64,000 nt of DNA from positions 62,001 to 126,000 of the forward strand of contig JAGTXO010000010.1 of assembly GCA_019448385.1 (NCBI GenBank). Reading direction: 5' to 3'. Below are positions 20,448-30,464 of this stretch, in pieces; within the stretch, counting starts at the first letter, position 1, and each line of letters begins with the position of its first letter. The position numbers were made by a program, and so were the translations under genes. Under the pieces are notes generated by a model that was not told where the DNA came from, ran no database searches, and worked only from the letters and a program-made list of their open reading frames with translations. The DNA comes from Diacronema lutheri (taxonomy: Eukaryota; Haptophyta; Pavlovophyceae; Pavlovales; Pavlovaceae).

Positions 20448-22801
20448 ATGGTGCAAACGTCCGCTCGGCCTAGCCGTCATCTTGCGCTTGCCGTGGTCGC
20501 GCTCTGCGCCGCGCTCCTCGTGCCGCCCGCCCGCGCTGCCGACGGCTCGATCGTGTGCTGCGGGTGCAATCCGCCGAGCCCGCCGCCGAGCCCGCCACCG
20601 AGCCCGCCGCCACCGAGCCCGCCCCCGAGCCCGCCGCCGCCCAGCTCGCCACCCTCGCCGCCGCCCTCGCCACCGCCCTCACCGCCGCCGCCCTCTCCGC
20701 CGCCAAGCCCGCCGCCACCGTCGCCGCCGCCGAGCCCGCCGCCGCCCTCCCCGCCGCCGTCGCCGCCGCCGCCGCGCCCGCCGCCGAGCCCGCCGCCGAG
20801 CCCGCCGCCGAGCCCGCCGCCGAGCCCGCCGCCGCCCATGCCCCCACCCAGCCCGCCGCCACCCAGCCCACCGCCAAGCCCGCCGCCGCCCAGCCCGCCA
20901 CCAGCGCCGCCGCCCAGCCCCCCCCCCAGCCCGCCGCCGAGCCCGCCGCCACCGAGCCCGCCGCCCAAACCGCCGCCAAGCCCGCCGCCGAGCCCGCCGC
21001 CGCCCAGCCCTCCGCCTAGCTCGCCGCCCAACTCGCCACCAAGCCCGCCACCCAGTCCGCCGCCGCCCAGCCCGCCGCCCAGCCCGCCGCCGAGCCCGTC
21101 GCCGCCCGGCCCACCGCCGAGCCCACCGCCGCCGAGCCCGCCGCCCAGCCCGCCGCCGCCGATGCCGCCGCCCAGTCCGCCGCCGCCCAGCCCGCCGCCG
21201 AGCCCGCCGCCGCCCAGCCCGCCGCCCAGCCCGCCGCCGCCCAGCCCGCCGCCCAGCCCGCCGCCGCCCAGCCCGCCGCCCAGCCCGCCGCCCAGCCCGC
21301 CGCCGCCCAGCCCGCCGCCCAGCCCGCCGCCCAGCCCGCCGCCGCCCAGCCCGCCGCCCAGCCCGCCACCCAGCCCATCGCCGCCGCCATCGCCGGCCCC
21401 GCCGCCGCCAAGCCCGCCGCCGAGCCCGCCGCCGCCCAGCCCGCCGCCCGGCCCACCGCCGAGCCCGCCGCCACCCGGCCCACCGCCGAGCCCGCCGCCG
21501 CCCAGCCCGCCGCCGAGCCCGCCGCCGCCGACGCCGCCGCCAAGCCCCCCCCCGCCGGCGCCGCCACCAAGCCCGCCGCCGCCCAGCCCGCCGCCGAGCC
21601 CGCCGCCGCCATTGCCACCGCCCAGCCCGCCGCCGCCGCGCCCGCCGCCCAGCCCGCCGCCACCGATGCCGCCGCCCAGCCCGCCGCCGCCGCGCCCACC
21701 GCCCAGCCCGCCGCCGCCGATGCCGCCGCCCAGCCCGCCGCCGCCGCGCCCGCCGCCCAGCCCGCCGCCTCCCAGCCCGCCGCCGAGCCCGCCGCCGCCG
21801 CGCCCGCCGCCTTCACCACCGCCGAGCCCCAACCCAAGCCCGCCGCCGAGCCCGCCGCCGCCGTCTCCGCCGCCGAGCCCGCCGCCGCCGCGCCCGCCGC
21901 CGATGCCGCCGCCGAGCCCGCCGCCGCCGCGCCCTCCGCCCTCGCCGCCGCCAAGCCCGCCGCCACCTTCCCCGCCGCCTTCCCCGCCGCCCTCGCCGCC
22001 GCCTTCCCCTCCGCCATCGCCGCCGCCGTTCCCGCCCGCACCGCCAATGTGCTGCGAATGCCTCGACTACGGCAACGCCGGGCGCGCGATCACCTTCCAG
22101 ATCCGGATCGACATGCCCGTCAGCGAGTTCCGCCGCACCCTCCGCCTCTTCTGGAACTCGAACGTCGCCGCCGCCCTCGGCGTCGCGCCCGGCCAGATTT
22201 CCATTATTGGGATCACGGCGGGCTCCACGGCGGTCTTGACCGAGGTCACGGTCTCGGACAACGCCGAGGAGTCGCGGCTGACGGGGATCATCGCCGGCGC
22301 GACGGCGGCGGACATCGAGACCAACTGGTTCAGCTCGTCCTTCACCGTCCTCTCCACCGCCAACATCCTCAGCTCGCCGCCGCCGCCGCCGCCGTCGCGC
22401 CCGCCCTCGCCCTCGCCGCCGGTGCGCACGCGCTCGCCGAGCCGCGCGCCCCCGCCACGCGCCAGCCACGCCACGCACGCGCGCGCGCGCGCCGCGCTCA
22501 TCCCCTCCCTTCTCCCCCCTGCCCCCGCCATGCCCGCATGGCCGTGTGCTTTGCCCCCCGCCATCGTGCGCCCCGCCAGCCGCCCAAGAAGAAGCGCGAC
22601 GACGACGACGACGACAAGGCCGGTGGCGGCACGGTCGCGGCCGAGATCGCCGCGATCCTCTCGCGGGGCGGCGTGATCGGCGTGTCGGTCGGCGCGGCGG
22701 TGCTCTTCCTGTGCTGCGTGTGCGGTGGTGGCTATTACTACTACGGCAAGTCGCGGGGTCCGCAGGTCGCGCCAAACATGGCGGGCGTCAACACCGGGTA
22801 A
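20448..22801 (+). CDS. Hydroxyproline-rich (extensin/pherophorin-like) membrane protein
   Basis: Exons 20448..22421 and 22580..22801 join in phase 0 to give 731 residues. A signal peptide (HLALAVVALCAALLVPPARA) is followed by a Cys motif (CCGC), then about 490 residues of SPPPSPPPP repeats typical of hydroxylated, glycosylated algal wall proteins. A globular domain follows (CCECLDYGNAGRAITFQIRI to WFSSSFTVLS, ~110 residues), then a short second Pro-Ser tract. Exon 2 adds a basic-acidic linker (KKKRDDDDDDK) and one membrane helix (GVIGVSVGAAVLFLCCVC) with a short Tyr-rich cytosolic tail. The protein is thus predicted as a type I cell-surface protein anchored in the plasma membrane. The globular domain resembles those of pherophorin-type proteins only in layout. 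Confidence 0.8.
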
Positions 22802-23605
22802 ATTGTCTTTTCACATGCCGTTACCGATCACAGAAAAAACAAAACGGCCTGAGCGCCAAAGTGCAGGAGCGCCGCGCCGCTACTGTCGGCTGCGTGTTCG
22901 GCCGCGGAGCGGCGGTTGCAGCTGCGTGCCGAGAGGTGCTGGCCCGCGTTAGCACGTACACCACGTGTTTCCGCGCTGCGCGTGCGCGACGATGTCGCCG
23001 ATCCGCTCCTTCGCCACGAGCGCGCCCTCGGCGAGCGCGGCGGAAGTCTGCTGCGTGCGCGACGCGTTGAGCATGCCGATCAGCGCGCCCACTTGCGCGG
23101 CCGCCGACGCTTGCCAGGGGAGCGTGGATTACCCCGCTACTCGGGGAGGGGAGGTGGAGGGGTGGGTGGGGGGCTGGTGGGTGTGAAAGCACGCTCCTGT
23201 CGCAGCGAGCACGAAGCGGCGCCCGCACGCGCCGCGCGATGACTCCACACATCGCCGACGTCACCGACATCCCGACAGAGTGTCGATCGACCCCGCCGCA
23301 CCCGCGCGTTGGGAGTGAGGCTCGTGTTGGGGCTCGTAGTGTTTCTCGCGACGGCAACGAGGCAGAGGAGTGCAAGCCACCCGCCGGCCGACCCTTGTTC
23401 GGCAGCCGACCGCTCCGGCCGCCGCCGCGGCGGCGGCGTAAGCAGTACGCCCGCGAGACCCCGCCCGTCCACATCGCTAAGCTGGGGAGACGCCCGCTTA
23501 AACGTTTACGGGTCGTCTCCTCCGCGAACGAACGAAGTGCCCGACGCTTTCTTTATGCGGCGCACAGCTCCGCATAAAGAAACCCCTCTGATTGATGCAA
23601 CCGCG
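22802..23605. other. Intergenic, about 800 bp, with two hairpins
   Basis: No coding sequence was supported. There is a G-rich stretch (about 23145-23185, GGGAGGGGAGGTGGAGGGG) that could form G-quadruplexes. An imperfect hairpin at about 23486-23521 is built around the palindrome TAAACGTTTA with GGAGACG/CGTCTCC ends. A perfect 13-bp stem-loop lies at 23548-23582. Confidence 0.5.
23548..23582. other. Perfect 13-bp stem, 9-nt loop
   Basis: TTTCTTTATGCGG (23548-23560) is the exact reverse complement of CCGCATAAAGAAA (23570-23582). It lies 23 bp before the ATG of the small ORF at 23606, so it could be a 5' leader structure or the end of a small mobile element. Confidence 0.8.
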
Positions 23606-23884
23606 ATGGCGGTGCTGGCAGGGACGGCGGTACGCCAGTTCCTGGCGGTGCCGTCCAAGCTCTGGCTCGACATGCTCGCGGCCCTGCGTATCTCACCCGT
23701 TGCGGCAGCAATCACCCGCGGCGTCGACCACGTCGATCGCATCGCCGTCACCGCCATCGATCGCATCGACCATCGCATCGACCGCATCGCCACCACATTC
23801 TTCTGGGTGTTCGGCCTCTCCGTCGGCCTCCCCTTCTGCCTGTTCGCCGCGCTCCGAGTCTGGGAGGTTTGCCGCCGTGCCTAG
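23606..23884 (+). CDS. Possible small membrane protein
   Basis: An ORF of 92 residues starts MAVLAGTAVRQFLAVPSKLW. It has an amphipathic region with repeated DRI units (DHVDRIAVTAIDRIDHRIDRI) and one strong C-terminal membrane helix (FFWVFGLSVGLPFCLFAAL). Base composition is less extreme than in the surrounding spacer and the ORF has a normal Kozak-like start (CCGCGATGG). No family was recognised, and it could be chance; the two helices and the repeat argue mildly for a real gene. Confidence 0.35.
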   Translation: MAVLAGTAVRQFLAVPSKLWLDMLAALRISPVAAAITRGVDHVDRIAVTAIDRIDHRIDRIATTFFWVFGLSVGLPFCLFAALRVWEVCRRA

Positions 23885-24759
23885 GCAGACCCTTGGCGGC
23901 CGCACCATTCATCGGATCGGGCCCTTTGCTCGTCGCTCTGCTTCCGCTCATGCGCGCCGCCCGCAGCCTCAGCATGTAAGGCGCATCCGCCCGATGTCGC
24001 GGCACGCCGCCGAGCGCCTGCGCGGCTCGTACACGTTGCCCATCGGCGCGATCGTCGTCTCGTCGGGCGCGTGCAACCTCGCGCGGCTCGAGCGCGCGCG
24101 CGCGCCGTACGGCGCGCTTGTGCAGTTGTGCTCGACGATCGGCGCGATGAGCGCGCATGCGCGACGCGCTGCACGCGCTCGCATTCGCCCTCGTTGGTGG
24201 CGAATTTGGTGCGCCGATGCTGGCTCGCTTGATCCACCCGGAACTCTCATCCGCCGCGGAACACCTTGCTGTCAGTCAGATCGCTTGGCATCGCCGCGAT
24301 GCCCAGCGCGGCATTTGCGTATGCGTCGCCGAGCGCCGCCGAGGACGCGGCGCAGACATACACGCTGCAGCCAGCGGACGGCCCGGTAAGCACAAAGGAA
24401 GCGCAGATGCAGCTGTGCGGGCATTCCGCGCACTCCGCCGCCACGCCGACCGCGGGCATCGGCAAGTCTATCTCGTCGACGGTGACGCGCATCACACGCT
24501 TTCCGGAACTTTCACAGAACCACTGCCGTTGGCTTCGCAATCGCTCTCGATGAAGAAAGAATTCCGCGTATTCACTTGTACTACTGCACGCGAGAAGCAG
24601 AAGCCGCAACCGCCCGACAGAGTGCGGCTGCCCCCGCGAGCTCGCCGGCCACGCGGGTGCGCGGCGCGCTCGACACGGCCATCCGGCGCACGCGCCGCCG
24701 ACCGCGCTTGTGCGCCGCGCGCGCGCGCGCGCGCGCGTGCCCCACCGCGCCGGCGCAGC
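23885..24759. other. Intergenic, about 875 bp
   Basis: Open frames exist on both strands (for example 24247-24609 minus, 24266-24553 plus), but none shows a domain or a splice-supported extension. The region is somewhat less GC-rich than coding DNA around it. A run of GC dinucleotides precedes the cyclophilin start. Confidence 0.35.
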
Positions 24760-25688
24760 ATGCCCAACCCTATCGCCACGTTCACGACGACGGAGGGGGC
24801 GTTTGAGGCCGAGCTGTTCCTCGACGACTGCCCAGTGACAGTGAGCAACTTCATGTGCGCGCCGCGCCGCTGCCCGCGCTGCGCCGCGCGCACCGGTGCG
24901 CTCCTCGCATTTCTGCGCCGCGCATCGATCGCCGCGGCCGCACGTTCACGCTCCGCGGGCCCGCGCGCACGCGCGCCGCGTCAGCGATCTGGCCAACGCG
25001 GGCTTCTACGACGGCATCCACTTCCATCGCGTGATCCCGGATTTCATGCTGCAGTTCGGTTGCCCGCATGCCAAGGATCCGAAAGCGCGCAACGCGGGCA
25101 CGGGCGGACCGGCGGGCAACAGCACGTACAAGAACTTGAAGACCAACTTGCCCGTGCGCGAACCCCCGCGCCGCGCGCGTGCGCCCGCCCGCGCCGCGCG
25201 CGCGCGCTCGCGCATCGTTTGTTCGTCCCGCCGCGCGGAGCCGGCCGAAGCGGGCGATGCGCGTCTCCTCTGGCTGCCCCGCCTGCCGCGAGCCACCGCG
25301 CCGCCCTCACGCGGCCCGTCGCCTCGCCTGCCGCACCTCCGCCCATCCGCCGCAACGCCGGGCTTTCGCGCGCCGCGCGCGGCCGCAGGTGAAGCGCGAC
25401 GCGGGCGGCAACTTCCCAGACGAGCACACGCTTAAGATGTCCAACGTGCCCGGCACGCTCTCCATGGCCAACACGGGCGCGCCCAACACGGGCGGCTCGC
25501 AGTTCTTCATCAACACGGTGCACAACGACTTCCTTGACTTCTTCACGCCGGGCGAGTCGAAGCACCCCGTTTTCGGAAAGGTGACCAAGGGCTTTGAGGT
25601 GTGCAAGAAGATTGAGGCGACGCCGACCGACTCGAACGACGCGCCCAAGCGGCCGGTGATGATGAAGTCGATCACCGTCGCGCTTTGA
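24760..25688 (+). CDS. Cyclophilin-type peptidyl-prolyl isomerase
   Basis: Exons 24760..24854, 24985..25153 and 25389..25688 (phases 2 and 0) give 187 residues, a single cyclophilin domain (EC 5.2.1.8) that speeds folding at X-Pro bonds. Splicing rebuilds the conserved [19 protein letters not shown] and [15 protein letters not shown], then GTGGPAG, the catalytic-pocket block [16 protein letters not shown] and [17 protein letters not shown]. The FHR and QFF residues are present; the family's cyclosporin-contact Trp is replaced (HPVFG). The variant GCPHAKDP loop resembles small plant and algal cyclophilins. No targeting leader is seen, so cytosol or nucleus is likely. The reading frame is broken in unspliced DNA, so intron positions are well supported. 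Confidence 0.92.
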
Positions 25689-25908
25689 GGATCGTCGCGC
25701 GCTGGGAGAAGGCCGCACGCTCCGACGTGCGCGGAGACGGCCCCCAGCCCCGCGCTCGGCTCCGGTCGTTCCACCCCCTCGGATGCGCGGAACAACTGCT
25801 TGTGCCGAAGCGTTGGAAGAGCCGCAGGCGAGCCGAACTTTCGCAATGCCCCGCCGGCTCGCTCTCCGACTAGATTCGTGGCTGGCAGTCGTCGCTCCGG
25901 GTGGCGCC

Positions 25909-26406
25909 TTACGCTTTGCGCTCGACGATGAGCACAACGTCGTTTGTCACCGACTTGCGGTTCTCCTTGAAGGCCTGCACGACCTGGTCCCACTCCTTGC
26001 CCGTCACGTCGAAGAGCGCCTTGGTCTTCTTGGCGGCGGGCAGCAGCCCAAAGCTCGACTCCATCCGCATCGAGAAGGTGCTGGTCGCACGGACGACGTC
26101 GCCCTCCTGGAGCTTGTCGTCGGTCTTCGTCACGACGATCAATCCGCCATCCCGCGGCTCGATGTTGAGGTCGAAAGGAACCGTGTACCGCACGACGACA
26201 AATGAACTCCCATCAAACATCGGCTTAAAGTCCGCGCCGACGCGGCCGTATCCCTCGCCCAGGTCGACGACAAGCTCGTTCATGCGCGCGCGCGCGCGAT
26301 GGCCGTGGCCCGCCGCGCGGCGCAGCACCGCCGACCGCGCGACACCAAACCCGCTCGCGCCACCAAGCCCAACGCACGCGAGAATCACGCACCTCGCCGC
26401 CGCCAT
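25909..26406 (-). CDS. Plastid-targeted conserved-looking protein, unknown function
   Basis: A single exon of 165 residues. The start at 26406 gives MAAARCVILACVGLGGASGF, a signal peptide ending before a Phe, then an Arg/Ala-rich transit-like stretch. The mature portion (MNELVVDLGEGYGRVGADFK onward) is beta-rich and ordered: FVVVRYTVPFDLNIEPRDG, TKTDDKLQEGDVVRATSTFS, then KALFDVTGKEWDQVVQAF and a closing NDVVLIVERKA strand. It has no membrane helix, so it is probably a stromal or lumenal soluble protein. I do not recognise the family. Its start lies 128 bp from the start of the divergent Vti1 gene. Confidence 0.7.
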   Translation of the reverse strand: MAAARCVILACVGLGGASGFGVARSAVLRRAAGHGHRARARMNELVVDLGEGYGRVGADFKPMFDGSSFVVVRYTVPFDLNIEPRDGGLIVVTKTDDKLQEGDVVRATSTFSMRMESSFGLLPAAKKTKALFDVTGKEWDQVVQAFKENRKSVTNDVVLIVERKA

Positions 26407-26534
26407 CGTCGATGTGTCACACGGACGTGAGTTTGGCTGTGTGACGCGCTGCGCCAGCCCGGGGGAAGGCAGAAGGGGCTGCATCTCGCCGGCCGTCGCC
26501 GAGCGCCGAGGGAGCCCGCGCGCGTGGGCCGGGG

Positions 26535-27700
26535 ATGAGCGTGATGTTCGACAACTACGAGCGCGAGTTTAAGAACATCAGCAGCACGCTCAACGCCAAG
26601 ATCAACCTCATGCCGAACACGAGCGGCGGTGCGCGCGTGGCCGCGCACGCTCGGCGCCGCGCCGCGCCGGCTGCGCCTGAGGCGACGACGCGCGCTCGCT
26701 CGCGGCCGGCTGCGCCGCGCCGCGCGTCACGCGCGCGAGCAGACGAGAAGGTGAAGGCGGGTGCGACCATCGAGAAGGAGCTCAGCGAGGCAGACTCGCT
26801 CGTGCAGCAGATGGACCTCGAGGTCCGCTCCATGTCAGGCGCCGTCCGCTCCGAGCTGCAGGGCCGCGTGCGCGGGTACAAGAGCTCGCTCGGCGAGATG
26901 AAGAGCCGTGCGTCGCACGCGTGGGACAACCGCTCCCTGGCCTTGCCCTCCACCCGCCTCGCGCGCGCGCGCGCGCGCGCGCGCCGACGGACGCGCCGAC
27001 GCGCGCGGCGCCCGCTGGCTGGCGCCCGCGCGCAGGGTATAATGAGTCGCGCACGGCGTTTGGCTCGGCGGTGAGCGCGCGCGACGAGCTGCTCGCCGGC
27101 GGCAAGCGCTCCGTCGAGCTCACCGCCGAGGCGCAGGGCCAGCGCGCGCGCCTCCTCCAGTCAACGCAGTCACTCGGCCAGTCAACGACGCGCCTCGAAC
27201 AGACAAACCGTATCGTGCACGAAACTGAGGAGATTGGCTCGGCGGTGCTGCTCGACCTGGCGCAGCAGCGCGAGACGCTCCAATCCACGCGCGACAAGGC
27301 ACGCGCGCCGAGCGCCGCGGCGTTACCCGGCGCGCGCGCGCGTTGCAGCGTGTGCTAACCCCCCTCCCCCTCCCCCCCCCACCCCCACCCCCCCCCCCCC
27401 CCCCCCGTCGCGGCGTGTGCTAACCGTCGCGCGCGCGCCGTCCGCGCGCGCGCCGCGCAGTTGAGAGGGGTTGATACGGACCTGGTGCGCAGCCGCAAGA
27501 TCCTCTCGTCGATGGCGCGGCGCGCGGTCGCCAATAAGTTCATCATGGTCGGAATTATCCTCGCACTCGCCCTATTCATCGCACTTATTGTTTACATCCA
27601 GTGGTTCTCGGGCGGCGGCGACCGGAGCAGCAAGGGGTCGCAAGCGGCGGGCGCGGCCAAGGAGGGCGGCAGGCGGCTGCTCGTGCAGCTGCGCCGCTGA
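26535..27700 (+). CDS. VTI1: Vti1-type Qb-SNARE
   Basis: Four exons, 26535..26628, 26743..26907, 27036..27298 and 27461..27700, give 253 residues. The N-terminal helical bundle starts MSVMFDNYEREFKNISSTLN, continues KELSEADSLVQQMDLEVRSM and GYKSSLGEMKSR; the SNARE helix runs from LLQSTQSLGQSTTRLEQTNR to SSMARRAVANK with the central-layer Gln in LAQQRE, followed by one C-terminal membrane anchor (FIMVGIILALALFIALIVYI). Vti1 proteins mediate Golgi-endosome-vacuole fusion. A 27-residue tail after the anchor is unusual. Intron 3 (27299..27460) begins GC, not GT (AAG|GCACGC...CGCAG), and holds a long C tract; intron 1 is 114 bp with no stop in frame. Confidence 0.92.
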
Positions 27701-28052
27701 GCAGTTGCCGCTTGGCGGCTTGCGGCGCAGTCAGCCGGCCAGGCCTCCCGCTGAGCAGTGCGCAGCCCAGCAGCAGCGGGCCAGCGCCCAGCGGCGCGCC
27801 GCGCATCGCGCCGCGCATCGCGCGCGAAGTGGCGCGTGGCAAAAGCTCTGATGCAACAGCACTTTGTCAGCGAGCCCGGTGTTGCGAACGGGTCAGGCGA
27901 GAGGCACCGTCAGACTGGGCAGTGCCCGCAGTGGGCCTACATATGGCGCGGTCCGGGCCGGTGCGGCCGGTAGGGGGCTGAGAGTACGACCCGGGCCGTA
28001 CAATCACGGGTTTAAGGCCAGCCGATCAGCGCCCGAGGGGTCGGAGCGAGGT
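27701..28052. other. Intergenic, about 350 bp
   Basis: No gene was supported. It may contain the boundary of the transposon-like block that follows; I could not identify terminal inverted repeats or a target-site duplication by eye. Confidence 0.3.
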
Positions 28053-28193
28053 TCAACACGAATCCGGGACTGGGACCCCCCCTGGCGCGGCGGACGGAGG
28101 GCCCGAGCCGGGCCGACGGGGGGTCCGACCCCGGAATGCGGGCGACGGGAAGGGCTCGAGTGATTGACGCCCAGTAGAATTGGATGGCGGATT

Positions 28194-28244
<51 letters not shown>

Positions 28245-28718
28245 GGAGGTCGCAACTGGCATCGCGCAAGCTGAGGCGCTCTGACTGACCGGACCGCGCC
28301 GAGTGCGCGTGCACCCCTTGGAAGGCGCGGCGAGCAGGAGGGCCTCGCGGCAGTTCGCCTCGATCGACCCGCGCACGAGGTCGCGCAGCGTCGCCGTCGC
28401 TTCCGGCACCTTTTGCGCTGTGCGTGGCGGGGCGATCACGTACTGGATGGCAGCCAGAAGCTTGTCCGGATTGAAGAGCTGCAGCGGGCAACGCCAGCCA
28501 TCGCGGCGAGCCACGCCGACGACGACGGGCACGAGGAGCCGGGAGACGCGAACGATGGGATTCAGCCGGCGTGCGAGGACGCGGAGCCGCTGGAGGTACT
28601 CTGTCCGCAATGCGCGCTTGGCTGGCATCGTGCGCGACCGCACCCGCGCGAGCCTGGTCACGAGGCCTTTGCTCTGCGCCACTCTGTGGCGCGCGCGCTT
28701 GGCCCGAGACTTGGGCAT
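28053..28718 (-). CDS. Basic protein of unknown function in transposon-like block
   Basis: The ORF starts MPKSRAKRARHRVAQSKG and gives 221 codons, with a strongly basic N-terminal half (RTMPAKRALRTEYLQRLRVL) and a more ordered part (LQLFNPDKLLAAIQYVI, then RDLVRGSIEANCREALLL). The last third reads through a 48-base G run as poly-Pro, so the true gene may end or splice earlier, perhaps near 28320. PIF/Harbinger elements usually carry a second, DNA-binding protein next to the transposase; position and basic charge would fit, but no Myb/SANT pattern is visible. It is divergent to the transposase (248 bp apart). Confidence 0.35.
28196..28243. repeat. 48-base pure G run
   Basis: An uninterrupted run of G on the plus strand. 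It could form G-quadruplexes, or mark an assembly or sequencing weak point. Similar but shorter or interrupted C or G runs occur at about 27363-27409, 36727-36768, 40810-40827 and 48366-48390. Confidence 0.95.
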
Positions 28719-28965
28719 CGCGGCGCCCCTTCGATCGAGGGTCCCCAGAGGCGAATCGCCTGGTTATTGGACGACCTAGCGCCAACCCGTCCCAAAACGG
28801 CCCGTTCCAAACAGCTTTTTGACACCCCGCCGCCGACGTCGCGACTTTCGTTTTGGCACCGAAATTCCGTGACGAAATTGCTGTGCGCAAGAGGCGCTCC
28901 CAAACGGCTTCGCGGTTTGGGGCCAAGGGGGCTGACTTGTTTGTGGCGGGAATTTGCTCGGCGGG

Positions 28966-30446
28966 ATGGGGCGCGTGTCACCGGGCGTGATCGGCAGCCG
29001 TCATACGCGCCTAGCCTGCGCCTCGCTGGCTGCGCACTACTATCTGACGCGCCGCCGAGCGACTTTAAAGCGGGCGGCAGCGTCGGCAGCGACGCCACGG
29101 CGCGCGTCGTACGACAAGAAGGACCGCCGGGCTGCCGAGCGCCGAATGGACAGCCTCAGCGATGGCCGGTTCAAGGCGAGGTACCGAGTGAGCCGAGCGA
29201 CCTTCGACATGATCGTGGAGCGCATCGCGCCTGATCTCGATCCCGCCGACCGCACGAAACCTGGCGGCTGTCCGAACGGTCCGATCTCCGCGCAGCTCAA
29301 GCTCGGCTCGACGCTCCGCTTCCTCGCAGGCAGCAACCACTTAGACATCGCCGATCTGCACGCCATGAGCCCGTACGTGCGCGCGCGCCGTGCGCTGATT
29401 GTGCAGCACCTGCCGCGCCGCGCGCGCGCGTCCGAGGCGCTCCGCATGTGCGCCAGCGGGCGACGCGCGTGCACCTGACCTTGTTGCTGCGCGCGCGCCC
29501 CGTGCGCCGCGTGCGTCGGCGCGCGCGCGCCGTTCGCGCGGGCAGGGCGTCGTTCTACTCACACTTGTACAAGGTCATTGACGCCATCAACAACTGCTTT
29601 GCCGATGAGATGCGTTTCCCGCAGACGGCCGCCGAGCTGGAGGAGCAGTCACGAATCATGTCGGACAATTGGGGCGCGCAATTCCTTGGATGCGTCGCCG
29701 CGCTGGACGGCCTCGCCGTCCACGTGCGAAAGCCACACCTGGCTGACGCTCCGATGGGATTCATGAATCGCAAGGGGAGCTTTTCGGTCAACGTGCAGGC
29801 CATGGCCAACGGCAACCGTAAGTTCCTGATGATGTCCGCTGAGCACCAGGGCGCGTGCAATGACTCGATCGCGTGGACGACGTGCCAGTTCTTCACACAT
29901 CCGACGGCCGGCCTCAGAGTGCGCGGCCTTAAGCCGCCGTACTTCATCGTCGCCGATGCCGCGTACGCGCTCACCGACTATTTGCTCACCCCGTACGACG
30001 GGAAGAGCCTGCCGCCCGACAAGGACGCGTACAACTTTTGGCATTCGCATTACCGCATCAACATTGAGTGCGCGTTCGGGCTGCTGCAGCGCAGGTGGGG
30101 GATCTTCCGTCGGGACATGGAGGTGGATACGCACCGTGTCGGGTTTGTCGTCAAGGCGTGTATGCTCCTGCACAACCTTTGCATCGAGGAGGGCGATCAT
30201 CCCGTCAACCCCGTGTACGACAGCGAGCGAAACTTTGTTTACGGTCTCGACCTTCAATCCGATGGCTTTGCGGATGAAGAGGACGAGCTCGAGCGTTCCG
30301 CGGTCCGTGCGAACAAAGACGTCCCGCTGCGCCTGCGGATGCGCAACCGTCTCGCACTCAGAGGCATCGTCAGGCCGGCGCGCGGTAGGCTTGGCTCCTC
30401 CAATCGCCGGAGCGCAGCGGCGCGGATTTACCCATACAGTGCTTGA
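28966..30446 (+). CDS. PIF/Harbinger-type DDE transposase (HARBI1-like)
   Basis: Exons 28966..29372 and 29546..30446 join in phase 2 to give 435 residues. The intron (GTACGT...GGGCAG) restores DIADLHAMSPASFYSHLYKV, the helix-turn-helix-like region before the nuclease core. The DDE triad is intact: D190 in AALDGLAVHV, D273 in FIVADAAYAL and E310 in YRINIECAFGLLQRRWG, which are the family's signature surroundings, followed by KACMLLHNLCIEEGD. The protein should cut and paste its own element in the nucleus; with all three acids present it may be active, or be domesticated like vertebrate HARBI1. It converges on the RS-rich gene with 18 bp between stops. No terminal repeats were found by eye. Confidence 0.9.
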
Positions 30447-30464
30447 CGTGAGGAGTCACCTCCC

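Noticed and set aside
20383-22239. Very long Arg/His-rich plus ORF and Gly-Leu-Gly minus ORF (20477-21832) over the proline repeats
   Set aside because: Frame shadows of the SPPPP array; neither has a signal peptide, domain or splice continuation, whereas the chosen frame has all three.
24247-24609. 120-codon minus ORF with several Cys residues
   Set aside because: No domain, no splice-supported extension, and overlapping frames on both strands are equally open.
29377-29545. Alternative transposase donor GTGCGCG at 29377
   Set aside because: It leaves the wrong phase for the downstream exon; GTACGT at 29373 restores frame and the expected helix.
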